Assembly: GCA_029204225.1 (NCBI GenBank)
Contig: CM055102.1
Span: 41,503,229 to 41,565,228, forward strand
Direction: 5' to 3'
DNA: 62,000 nucleotides
Source of the DNA: Diphasiastrum complanatum
Taxonomy: Eukaryota > Streptophyta > Lycopodiopsida > Lycopodiales > Lycopodiaceae
In this document: positions 52,853 through 62,000 of the stretch, one piece after another
Layout of the letters: the number at the start of each line of letters is the position of its first letter
Position numbering within the stretch: the stretch's first letter is position 1
Notes under the pieces: model-generated
Told to the model about the DNA's origin: nothing
The model's database searches: none
Seen by the model: the letters and a program-made list of their open reading frames with translations, nothing else
Program-made: the position numbers and the translations under genes

Positions 52853-54319
52853 ATGACTTCAATGGGTGTCTTTCTATTAGAAGCAAGTGAAAGATTTTCA
52901 ACCTCCAATTACTCAATTTGGAAGGTTAGAATGGAATCTGTCTTAATACTACAAGATGTGATGGATATTGTACTTGGCATTGAAGAAGAACCACAAATTT
53001 CTCAAGAAATTCCAAAGTACAAAAAGAGAGCCAAGATGGCTCTACATTATATTAAGATGAATGTCTCAAATGACATCTTAAGAGAAACGGGTGCTTGTAC
53101 TAATGCCAAAGATGCTTGGGATACTCTCAAGTCTATCTATGAGACAAAAAATACTTCTAGACTTCTAGCACTAAGAAACCAATTTTTTCAAAGTGTACAG
53201 AGAAGTGATGAATGTGCTTCAGCCTATGTAATGAGAGTTAAAGACCTCCATAGAGAATTGTCATGCATAGGAGACTCCATCAACCAAAATGAACTTGCAC
53301 AAGTCATACTTAATGGGTTAAAGGAGGAATATGACAACCTTGTTCAGAGTTATGCCATTAAGGAGGAGCTACCAAGTTTAGAAGCACTCCAAAGTGTGCT
53401 CATTTCTGAAGAATCAAGACAAGAGTATAAACTCTTGAAAATGGAGAGACTGTCTCTCAACATTGATGGTAAAGCTCTCTTTAACAAAGACAAGCACAAG
53501 ACAAGAAGTAAGCATCAACACCAATTCTCTTCAAGCAAGAACAATCTTATTTCCAAGGAGAAAGGAGATGAGGATGAGTCCTCTCAAGCTTCCACATCCA
53601 AGAAGAAGAAAAAAAACATCAAGTGTTTCTTTTGTGGCAAGATGGGGCATTATGCCACCAATTGCTTCAAGAAGAAGAGTCAATTCAAGCAAGCCAACAT
53701 TTCTAATGAAGAGAAGGAAGATGCTCATGCAAGTGATGAAGAGGGATCTCTTATGGTCTCGAGCTTTTCTTCATCACCTTTCAAGAAGGATGGTTCGTGG
53801 TATATAGACAGTGGAGCTTCCTCACATATGTGTAGCTCCAAGTATTCTTTTTCATCCATGTCACCTTATGAAGGAGCCAAGAAGTCCATGTACACAGCAA
53901 ATGATCATGAGTGTGCTATTGAAGGCATAGGGACCATTCCCTTAAAACGTTCTTCATCAAAAGTTCTTTCTCTGTCTAATGTACTTTTTGTTCCCAAGCT
54001 AACAAAAAATCTTATTAGTGTTGGGCAATTGTTTGATAGTGGACTAGATGTGAATTTCAATGTTGATACATGTACAATCAAGAAGCATGATGAAATCCTT
54101 GCATTTGGGTCTAGATATGGTGGAATCTACAAGCTTGATCCCAAAGAGTATGCTAACTCTTGTGATAGTGCTTTTGCTACTCATATGTCTTTGGAGGAAC
54201 TATGGCATAGAAGGTTGGGTCATCCTAACTATAATTCTATGGTGTCCATGGTCAAAAAAGCCAAAGCTATTGGCTTGCCTAATCTTATCTCCAAGAATTT
54301 CAAGCCATGTGAGGCTTAA
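52853..54319 (+). CDS. gag: C4 gag-protease-pre-integrase
   Basis: An open frame starts at ATG 52853 or 52862 (MGVFLLEASERFSTSNYSIW; the second ATG aligns with the C3 gag start). The gag core includes NAKDAWDTLKSIYETKNTSR, and the knuckle CFFCGKMGHYATNC lies near 53625-53666. The protease WYIDSGASSHM (about 53800) is intact, with its tail VLFVPKLTKNLISVGQLFDS. The pre-integrase ELWHRRLGHPNYNSMVSMV follows, up to TAA at 54317-54319, which replaces the second Cys of the integrase zinc finger (CEAC in C2). This is the longest undamaged gag-protease frame in the window. It would make particles and the maturation protease. Confidence 0.88.
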   Translation: MTSMGVFLLEASERFSTSNYSIWKVRMESVLILQDVMDIVLGIEEEPQISQEIPKYKKRAKMALHYIKMNVSNDILRETGACTNAKDAWDTLKSIYETKNTSRLLALRNQFFQSVQRSDECASAYVMRVKDLHRELSCIGDSINQNELAQVILNGLKEEYDNLVQSYAIKEELPSLEALQSVLISEESRQEYKLLKMERLSLNIDGKALFNKDKHKTRSKHQHQFSSSKNNLISKEKGDEDESSQASTSKKKKKNIKCFFCGKMGHYATNCFKKKSQFKQANISNEEKEDAHASDEEGSLMVSSFSSSPFKKDGSWYIDSGASSHMCSSKYSFSSMSPYEGAKKSMYTANDHECAIEGIGTIPLKRSSSKVLSLSNVLFVPKLTKNLISVGQLFDSGLDVNFNVDTCTIKKHDEILAFGSRYGGIYKLDPKEYANSCDSAFATHMSLEELWHRRLGHPNYNSMVSMVKKAKAIGLPNLISKNFKPCEA

Positions 54320-56831
54320 GCCATATCTAAGTCTCATAAGAAGCCTTTTTCAAATTCATCTATCAAGACTGTACATCCATTGGAGCTCATACATTCGGAT
54401 GTGCACTTCTCATCTTCAAAGAGCAAGGGTGGTGCTAATTGCTTTGTAACTTTCATTGATGATTTCACTAGATTTACTTGGGTATATCTTCTAGCTTCAA
54501 AATCTATGGTGTTTGACTATTTCCTAGAGTTCAAAGCTCTAGTTGAAAAGCAATTTTCTTACAAAATCAAAATTCTTAGAAGTGATGGAGGTGGTGAGTA
54601 CACTTCCAATAAATTTCTTGATTATTGTGAGCTTGAAGGCATTAGAAGAAAGTTTTTTTTGTGCATATACACCATCTCAAAATGGGGTGGCTGAAAGAAA
54701 GAATAGAACACTGTGTGAATGTGCCAAAACAATCAGAATTGAGGCATTTTTGCCAAAAGACTTTTGGGGTGAGGCTATCAATTGTTCAAACTATCTTTGC
54801 AATAGACTCCCTCATGTTGCACTTGGAGGAAAGTCACCATATGAAGCACTCTATTTGAAGAAACCTAAGGTTGATCACCTTAGAGTATTTGGATGCATAT
54901 GCTTTGTCCATATTCCCTTGGAAACAAGAAAGAAGGATGATCCTTGTGCAAGCAAAGGAGTAATGGTAGGATATTCATCCAACAAGAAAGCCTATCGAAT
55001 ATACATGCTCTCTACCTCTAAAGTAATTGATAGTAGAGATGTAGTTCTTCATGAAGAAGAAAAGTCCAATCTTGGAGGGGCCGAGATCAAGCAACCTCAA
55101 AATCTATCACATGTTGTTATTGAAGACAATCAACATATGGATGAGTCAAGATTTGAAGATGGAAGTCCTCGGATTTTCACTCCTAGAAGATCCATGAGGG
55201 AGAGATCCGAGCCCAAGAGGCTCACTTATGATGACAAAGGAAAACAAGTGGATCTTGATTCCACTTATGCTTATTTTGTTTCTCATGAGGAGCCCAAAGA
55301 TGTTCAAGAAGCCCTCAATACCAAGGAGTGGTATGAGGCCATGAAGATTGAATATGATGACTTGATCACCAACCACACATGGGAGCTAGTGGATCCACCA
55401 CCTTACATGCATATCATTGGATGCAAGTGGGTGTTCAAGATCAAGTACAATCATGATGGTTCCATCAACAAGTACAAGGCAAGATTGTGTGCTAAAGGAT
55501 TTGCACAAATATATGGCCTTGACTATGAAGAAACCTTTGCTCCTGTAGCAAAGATGGTGACAATAAGATCATAATCTCTCTTGCCTTATTTTTTAAGTGG
55601 AAACTGTTTCAACTTGATGTCTCCAACACTTTTTTGAATGGCTATCTTGAGGAGAAGATATACATGGAACAGCATCAAGGATAAATCTAAGGTGTGTTTG
55701 CTATTTAGAAGTCTTTATGGCTTAAAGCAAGCACCTAGATCATGGTATTCAAGACTCAACAACTTTCTACTTTCATTAGGATTTGTGCTTAGTGACTATG
55801 ATCCTTCTATGTACTTAAAATTTGATGGTAGTAATATTGTCATTCTCCTAATCTATGTAGATGACATTATTCTTAGTGGAAGTTGTTTGATTCTAGTTCA
55901 AGAAACCAAAGATGCATTAGGAAAAGAATTTAAAATGCAAGATCTAGGAGAGATCCATTACATTTTGGGCCTTGAGATTGATTTTCATGAAGAGTATGCT
56001 TTTATTTGTCAATCTAGATATGTCTTTTCTATGTTGAGAAAATTCAATATGCAAAATTTTAAAGGCATAGATACTCCCATGGAGCAACATGTAAAAGACC
56101 CTATTAAAGGTGATGAAAGATCCTTCGAGAACATCACACTTTATAGGAGTCTTATAGGCTCTTTAATTTGGCTTACTATCATTAGACCCAATTTGAGCTA
56201 TTGTGTGCACAAATTGAGTCAATTTATGCAAGACTCCAAGATCCAACATTGGAAGATGGCCAAGAGAGTTCTAAGATATGTATCTTCTACTCAAGATTAT
56301 GGTTTATTGTACAAGAATGAAGATCTAACCATTGTTGGCTATTAAGATTCCGATTTTGCAAGTGATAAAATGGATCAAAAGTCCATTAATGCATATACTA
56401 TCTTTCTTGGAGGCAATCTTGTGTCTTGGCTTTCAAAGAAGCAGGATACCATATCCCTATCTTCTTGTGAGGCCGAGTACAAAGCACTCACTACAACAAC
56501 TAAAGAGGTGCTTTGGATCAAGAGGTTAATCATGGAGCTAAAGTGCATCAAAGAGGATGATCTTCCCTTGATCAAGTGTGACAACATATCAGCCCAAGCT
56601 CTTGCAAACAATCCTATTTGTCATGCAAGAAGCAAGCATATAGAAGTGGCACACCATTTTGTGAGGGAAAAGCTCATTGGAGGTGAAATAAACTTGGAAC
56701 ATGTCAACACATCTTCATGTATTGATGATCTTCTCACAAAACCACTTTGCAAAAGTGCCTTCTCAAAGCATAGGTCTAATCTTGGTCTTATCTCAAGATC
56801 AATGCTTGATCCACATTTGTCAAAATATTGA
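54320..56831 (+). pseudogene. pol: C4 integrase, RT, RNase H
   Basis: The integrase keeps IHSDVHFSS, LRSDGGGEY and QNGVAERKNRT, but a long T run at about 54652-54661 shifts the frame between the last two. RT (about 55290-56090) is hit by an indel near 55570 and a second shift near 55680. It retains YGLKQAPRSWYSR and IYVDDIIL. RNase H spans about 56130-56830, with TAA at 56343-56345 where the active site reads DSDFASDK. Then come SSCEAEYKAL, KCDNISAQALANNP and DDLLTKPL, and a normal stop. Apart from these five lesions, counting the stop at 54317, all domains are present in canonical order, so this is the most complete copia copy here. Confidence 0.88.
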
Positions 56832-56844
56832 AAAATCTATCTAA

Positions 56845-57430
56845 TGTTGTGAGTATGGGTCCTAAAAATGCCAAAGATGAATTGAGCTCTTTTGGCTTAG
56901 TAAAGACCCATCTTAGAATAAAATATTCAAGGTAGGTAGAAGTAGAAACTCAAGCTACCATAGGAATTGCCATTGTACTTTACATGTCACATTTAATGCA
57001 TGAAAATACTATGTGGCACAATTAGACATAGTGAGGTGGCTTGGATAAGTCTAGATAGCTTGAGAGGTGGATCCACAACTCCAATTCAACTCAAAGTAGG
57101 AGAAGAGTCCATGGATCTATATATATGTGATGTACTCTCATTGAGAAATGATGAAATTTGTGTGTAATGCAAATTTGGAGACAAGCTCTTTGTGCCCTCT
57201 CTCTCTCCATGAGTTTTGTACCTTCCATTTTCTCTCTCTAGCCGAGTAGAGGCATTTATGATGCTTTGTCTTTTGTTTTGTTGACAGATTTTGCTTGTAA
57301 CACAATAATATTGCTTGTATGATCAGCTTTCCTATTGACGACCAATGCTAGTCTGATCTTTATGGTGTTATTGTGCTTAGGAGATCAAAAATACATGTGT
57401 AGGGCGTTGTCTACTACACCTATACTGAAG
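56845..57430 (+). repeat. C4 3' LTR (borders approximate)
   Basis: The segment follows RNase H by a few bases and starts TGTTGTGAG. It has a TATA box (TCTATATATATG, 57117-57128) and two CT tracts (57198-57210, 57229-57240). No polypurine tract is obvious, and the right end cannot be fixed. Confidence 0.5.
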
Positions 57431-57639
57431 TTCAACAAATCAAAACTGCTCTAATTCCATTCTCTAAGTAATCCAGATTCTTATCATGTTTCATCGTGTT
57501 CTTTTTTTTTTTTGTGATGGGATAATGGCCTTCATTTTCGATGTAGCCTAATCGTTCATTCTAAATCCCCACTAACATTACCACCCATTCCTCCCAAAAC
57601 CCAAGGCCTAGTAGTGAGAAATTCACAGCCAGTTGCAGC

Positions 57640-58640
57640 AGTTGAACATGGTCGAAGTGACCGATGAACCCTACTATCCCGAGGAGGAAGCACCGAATTC
57701 AGTTCTACTACATTTCATAGATGGAGCGAATGGTGACCTAATAGTGGTCTACACAAACCAACTTCATCAGAGCTCCCATAAAATGCTTATGAGAACCATA
57801 GGATTGTTAAGTGACCTAACAAGCCACAAGGCAATTTTGTATGACTTTGTCATGATTGTGGGTACGGACACCCATATCTAACGTGTCCATTGAGAAAGAA
57901 AAAACAAGGACAGGTCTCTAATGAGTGTGGTAGGAGAACCCAAGCATCTACAATGTCGGTATTCATCCATACTAGAGCCTAGAAACGAAAAGAGAAAGAA
58001 CCAACCAAATTTGCCACTACCGATCCTGCTAGTGGATCATTCGGTTCTCTATATGTGGGTGAATACCAAATCCCACAGTTGAACAAGGAAATTTTAGACG
58101 TATAAGGGAGTGGGTGAAAGAAGCCCAAGCCCAAGAGGCAGCCCAAGAGCAAGACAAATGTCAGCCCGAGGGTGAAAATGATCAATGGTTGAACATTTCT
58201 CCCACTCCCTCATAAACCCAAGATTGCTGTAGTTCATCCGTGAAACCAGACAAAATGCACATGAGCATTCTGGTTTAGAAGTCCCTTTCTATATCAAGGA
58301 GGTGGAAAAGGACCATACTATTGTCCTAGTCGATCTATTGAGAGGCGATGTCCGAATACCCTTAGGCACCCTATTCAAAACACATCTAACCCTCTGAGAA
58401 TAATTGAAGACTTACATAGATGGACCAGACAGTGATAGACCTGAAGCGCACCCTACCAATCTGGTGCCAGATGTAGAGTAGAGGGACCACAACCAGTCCA
58501 CCAAGTAGGAGTAGGATGGGAAAAGGATGCCAAACATGTAACCATCCCTTCATAGGCGATGGAGGATCAAAAGTAAACATCATCTCTTTCAAGTTATACC
58601 ATGAATGGGGACTTACTCATATGGTAAGTGATCCTTTCCA
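57640..58640 (+). pseudogene. Gypsy fragment G4: gag knuckle and protease
   Basis: A zinc-knuckle-like CHDCGYGHPYLTC is readable at 57848-57886 in a frame with stops nearby. About 650 bases on, the protease site GDGGSKVNIISFKLYHEWGL lies at about 58555-58614, of the same DGG type as G1 and G2. Between them are Gln/Glu-rich scraps (KEAQAQEAAQEQDK) and VPFYIKEVEKDHTIVLVDLL. RT is absent: the piece gives way to a copia gag at about 58690. It is strongly decayed. Confidence 0.55.
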
Positions 58641-58689
58641 CACAACTCGAACCTTATTGGCAAAAGATGCAATAGTGACACTTCAAAAG

Positions 58690-60190
58690 AAAATAGACGG
58701 AGTTAAAGAGGAAGTAGAAGCTCGTGAACACTATGATGACAATGCTGATTTTGAAAATGCTCTATTTACTAAGAAGAATAAATCTTATAAGAAGTCTAAG
58801 TTTAAGAGGGTGTTGTCCAAAAAGAATGAGTCTAAGACAAATGATCAACAATCAAGAAAACAACAGAAAAATTTTGGTGATAAGAAGATCTGCAACAGAT
58901 GCAAAAGATCAGGTCACATAGAAGATAAGTGTTGGTTAATTAGTCGAAGACAAAGCAGAATGCTCCAGAGTAGTCTGCTTCTCAGCCAATTCGTATACTC
59001 AACAAATTTCTCAAAAGCTTCATATTTTGTACGTATAAAGTATACTATAGTGAACTTGCTAAAGTCATCAATAAACGTAATGAAGTACTTTGCATCACCC
59101 AACGACAATATTTCGAATGGTCCACAAATATCTGAATGCACAATTTCAAATACCTTAGTTGATTTATAATTATCCTTATTGAAAGGTGTTTTAGTCATCT
59201 TTCCTTTAAGATAGGATTCGCAAGTAGTTTGAATATCTCTACTTTTGATTTCGACTCCTTCAATTCTCTGACTTTTGTTGGCTTGGTACAAGGCTTCCAT
59301 TTTCATGTGACATAGCCTCTTGTGCCACAGAATATCTGCTGATTTCTAAGTTTGATTCACTTGATCGATTCGAGTTCAAATGTTCAAGTGATACAAATTT
59401 CTTTCTTTGTTGCCTTTAGCAACTAGGTTATCAAAATCTTCAGTGAACAATTTACAAGAGTTCTTTGTGAAGGTTAATGACATGCTTGTATCGACTATCT
59501 TTGCTATAGATAGAAGATCTTTGTCAAGAATAGGGACAAGAAGTTGAAGTAGATTCGCACAGATCATGGAGGTGAGTACATTTTCAACGAATTCAAGGCT
59601 TATTGAACTGATCGAGGTATTATGCATACAAAGACTGCATATACACACCTCTGCACAATGGAATAGCTGACATCAATTATCTTTAGAATTGTATTCTGAA
59701 ATCTTGAATACCGGATAAAATTCCTCATGAGATATGGTGGAAGTCGAATTATCGTGTCTATGAACTCGAAACTGGCAAAATAAAAATTGTTTGACACGTT
59801 AAATTTGATGAGTCAAAATACATAGCAAACAGTGATCTAGTTGGCTATGAAATTTTCAGCTACCAATGATGACAAAAGTAATACAAGCAAAAGATGAAAG
59901 AGAATTACCAAATTTATAGGGAGGTCAAGATTGAGTACCTGACAGACTCGAATCACTAGCTCAAATTCTAGTAGACAAGGTCGAATCAAAATCAAACTCA
60001 AAACCTGCAGAATCGAACTCAAAACCACCTATGAGAAGATCTGATAGACAGCAAAAACCACCAGAAAGGTATGGTCAGGATGTTTTTAATACAACCATCA
60101 AATTTTGTGGTTTCTCTAATGAATCTCAAACATTCGAGGAAGCTATTGATGGACCAAATAAAGATCGCTAGATTCAAGCTATAAAAATTA
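58690..60190. pseudogene. Copia element C9 with internal inversion
   Basis: On the plus strand 58760-58945 carries a gag linker and knuckle (CNRCKRSGHIEDKC, about 58890-58931). On the minus strand 59537-58985 carries the protease tail (LDKDLLSIAKIVDTSMSLTF), the pre-integrase (ILWHKRLCHMKMEALYQ) and the integrase start (VHSDICGP, then KFVEYTN). On the plus strand again from about 59530 is KKLK, then IRTDHGGEY, then INT and RT scraps up to AIDGPNKDR (60170). The minus part ends in the protein exactly where the plus part resumes, so one element was inverted internally. Many stops are present. Confidence 0.7.
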
Positions 60191-60860
60191 CAGCAAATAA
60201 GGATCCTAAAACACTTGAAATGATGAGGGAAACAATAGATTATGATTTCATAAGATTAGCACAAGTTGAACCATCAAAATTCATCAAAAATCTATGCTTG
60301 AACCTCACTAAATGGCCCAAATCCTTGAAGAAGGCTTCACACGTGTGAAAGTACGCCTCCCACAGTCTGAGTACTGTACACCAGACCTACATTCAATCCT
60401 ATAATCATTAGTAATCACAAGTACTCAAACAATTATGAACATAGAGAGCAATTGCACCATTATGAGAGAAAAAACATGAAATTGCTTGATTGATTTTGGT
60501 GAGATATCATCACCTATATATACATGATCCATCACGGTTTTGGGCAGGTATGAGTAGCCCTAAACCTATCCCTAATGGTAATTTTGGTGGATCTTTCATC
60601 CCTACCAAGTTAGGGTTGGAATCTTGGAGATCCCTCAACAATGCAAAAATTACCAAAAAAAGCTCCTATTTTTTCTCCCTTGTATCTAAGCATAATTTGG
60701 ACTCATTCCAAAGGTTCTAACACTTAGGTCTACTTGAGAACATCCTTATGAATGGAATCCTATACTACTTGGCACGTGTGACAAGCCACATCATGACCAT
60801 CTAGCTATTTACAAGTCATATGACCAAAACTAGTCAAGCTAGAATTGTGAATTTTTAATA
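60190..60860 (-). repeat. C10 3' LTR (left border approximate)
   Basis: The minus strand starts TATTAAAAATTCAC at 60860 after a purine run (GTGAGCAGGAG, 60871-60861). This is like the C3 LTR start TGTTAAAATTAAG. It contains a minus-strand TATA (TGTATATATAGG, 60513-60524), GGCACGTGTGAC at 60771-60782 and the palindrome TTCACACGTGTGAA at 60336-60349. Confidence 0.65.
60336..60349 (-). promoter_or_regulatory. Perfect G-box palindrome in C10 LTR
   Basis: TTCACACGTGTGAA is identical to the box at 26261-26274 in the C3 LTR and lies on the same side of the TATA box. Confidence 0.5.
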
Positions 60861-60874
60861 CTCCTGCTCACTAT

Positions 60875-62000
60875 CTAGCTTGGTTCAATCATTGCTTTAC
60901 TAATCACTCCAAGTGATGATCTGAACTTCATAAAAGGTGTCTTTTGAAGTGGTTTAGTAAGTAGATCAACTACACATTCATTGCTTGGAACATGCTCCAA
61001 AGCAATCTCCTTGGCTTGCACCATTTCTCTCACAAAGTGATGGCATATCTCAATGTGCTTAGATCTTGCATGGAAGATTGGGTTAGATGCAAGGTGTTGG
61101 GCTGATATATTGTCATTGTAGATGATTGGTGTCTCCTCTGAATCCATGATCTTTAGCTCCACCGATAATCTCTTGATCCAAAGTACCTCCTTTGTAGTGG
61201 TTGTCAAAGCTTTGTACTCGGCCTCGGTTGAAGATAGAGATATAGTTTCTTGCTTTTTTGAAAGCCATGAAACCACACCTTCTCCTATGAAAGTTGAATA
61301 GGCACTTGTTGAATTCCTATCCCTCTTGTCCCTTGCAAAATCTGAATCACTAAATGCATGAAGGTTAATCACATCTCCTCTATATAGAATCCCAAAATCG
61401 AATGTACCCGAGATGTATCTTAGAATCCTCTTAGCCTTTTTCCAATGGATATTCAATGGATTTTGCATGGATTGGCTCAACCTACATACACTAAAGCTAA
61501 GATCTGGTCTAGTTATAGTGATCCACATTAAGGAACCTATAAGTTGCCTAAACAAAGTGATGTCCATGAAGGATCTTTCATCATCTTCATTTGGCACTTT
61601 TACATCTTGCTCCATTGGTGTGTCAACACTTTTGCATACTTCCATCTTAAACTTCTTCAAAAGACTTTGAGCATAGTTTACTTGACTTATAAAGATAAAA
61701 TCAGATCCTCTAAGTACTTCTATGCCTAAGATGAAGTGAAGACACCCTAGATCTACCATCTTGAACTCTAAGGATAGATCTATCTTGATTTTTTCAATAC
61801 CATCAACACTATTTCCACTAATGATGATGTCATCTACATAAATGAGTAAAAGTACAATACCAACATCATCAAACTTAATGTAAAGAGTGGTATCATATTC
61901 ACTTTGAGCAAAAGAAAGTGAAATAAGATAGCAATGTAGTCTTGAATTCCAAGATCTCAAGGCTTGCTTCAAGCCATAGATGCTTCTTTGGAGATGGCAT
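60875..62000 (-). CDS. pol: Copia C10 RT-RNase H, 5' end off window
   Basis: An undamaged frame runs from the right window edge to a stop at 60875. It enters at RT (RSIYGLKQALRSWNSRLHCY), has the intact box IYVDDIIISG, and then VDTPMEQDVKVPNEDDERSF. RNase H has all four acidic positions in good context (SDSDFARDK, SSTEAEYKAL, YNDNISAQHLASNP, HVPSNECVVDLLTKPL) and ends RSSLGVISKAMIEPS. The polypurine tract and LTR follow on the minus strand. RT and RNase H copy element RNA into DNA in the particle. It is the only pol segment here without a visible lesion, so this copy may be the youngest. Confidence 0.88.
   Translation of the reverse strand, partial: CHLQRSIYGLKQALRSWNSRLHCYLISLSFAQSEYDTTLYIKFDDVGIVLLLIYVDDIIISGNSVDGIEKIKIDLSLEFKMVDLGCLHFILGIEVLRGSDFIFISQVNYAQSLLKKFKMEVCKSVDTPMEQDVKVPNEDDERSFMDITLFRQLIGSLMWITITRPDLSFSVCRLSQSMQNPLNIHWKKAKRILRYISGTFDFGILYRGDVINLHAFSDSDFARDKRDRNSTSAYSTFIGEGVVSWLSKKQETISLSSTEAEYKALTTTTKEVLWIKRLSVELKIMDSEETPIIYNDNISAQHLASNPIFHARSKHIEICHHFVREMVQAKEIALEHVPSNECVVDLLTKPLQKTPFMKFRSSLGVISKAMIEPS

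Noticed and set aside
1-62000. An active host protein-coding gene in the window
   Set aside because: Apart from the N1/N2 island and the coiled-coil pseudogene, all coding maps to retroelements, and those exceptions carry stops or shifts.

Overview
This window looks like a stretch of a large, AT-rich land-plant nuclear genome made almost entirely of nested, decayed LTR retrotransposons. The evidence is plant-type Ty1/copia gag-pol with the tRNA-iMet primer site TGGTATCAGAGC, Ty3/gypsy elements with tRNA-Asp primer sites of the TGGCGCCGTTGCCGGGGA type, and TATA boxes followed by CT tracts in the LTRs. There are no bacterial-style operons, rRNAs, tRNA genes or CRISPR arrays. One gene fossil (22.5-24.2 kb) recalls, from memory only, a protein family I associate with ferns and some animals, so a fern or other large-genome seed-free plant is a low-confidence guess.

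Layout. 1-4.1 kb: the 3' part of copia C1, whose gag-protease is followed by unusual long ORFs instead of integrase. 4.1-6.2 kb: minus-strand gypsy G1, with permuted protease blocks and no RT body. 6.3-11.3 kb: copia C2 (5' LTR to RT), fused to a second copia lineage C5 (11.3-13.4 kb). 13.5-14.2 kb: a gypsy 5' LTR plus PBS. 14.3-16.0 kb: the N-terminal half of an unrecognised element protein, ORF-U. 17.2-20.0 kb: internally deleted gypsy G3 with two LTRs, flanking the C-terminal half of ORF-U. 20.0-22.5 kb: copia C7. 22.5-25.8 kb: an island of two convergent, intron-containing, non-LTR gene fossils, N1 and N2. 25.8-30.2 kb: copia C3 with both LTRs (the second truncated). 30.2-30.8 kb: a LINE remnant. 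31.4-40.4 kb: gypsy G2, minus strand, complete end to end with a near-perfect target duplication; it carries a gag remnant, protease, RT with a foldback insertion, and a second ORF-U. 41.8-43.9 kb: a small RT fossil, then the 5' LTR and structured leader of gypsy H with a 162-bp tandem array. 43.9-45.5 kb: inverted copia RT/RNase H. 45.5-47.6 kb: copia C6. 48.4 kb: a gag scrap. 50.1-52.1 kb: a coiled-coil pseudogene. 52.8-57.4 kb: copia C4, nearly full length. 57.6-58.6 kb: gypsy gag/protease G4. 58.7-60.2 kb: copia C9 with an internal inversion. 60.2-62.0 kb: copia C10, minus strand, with an undamaged RT/RNase H frame running off the window.

How the parts work together. Each autonomous element would be transcribed from its 5' LTR, primed by a host tRNA and copied by its own gag-pol products. 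Almost all copies here are broken by stops, frameshifts, deletions or nesting, so most of the window is inert archive. The parts that look least explained are the N1/N2 island, ORF-U (an extra ORF next to the 3' LTR), the conserved hairpin modules in tRNA-Asp gypsy leaders, the G-box palindromes shared by several LTRs, and the non-canonical ORFs of C1.
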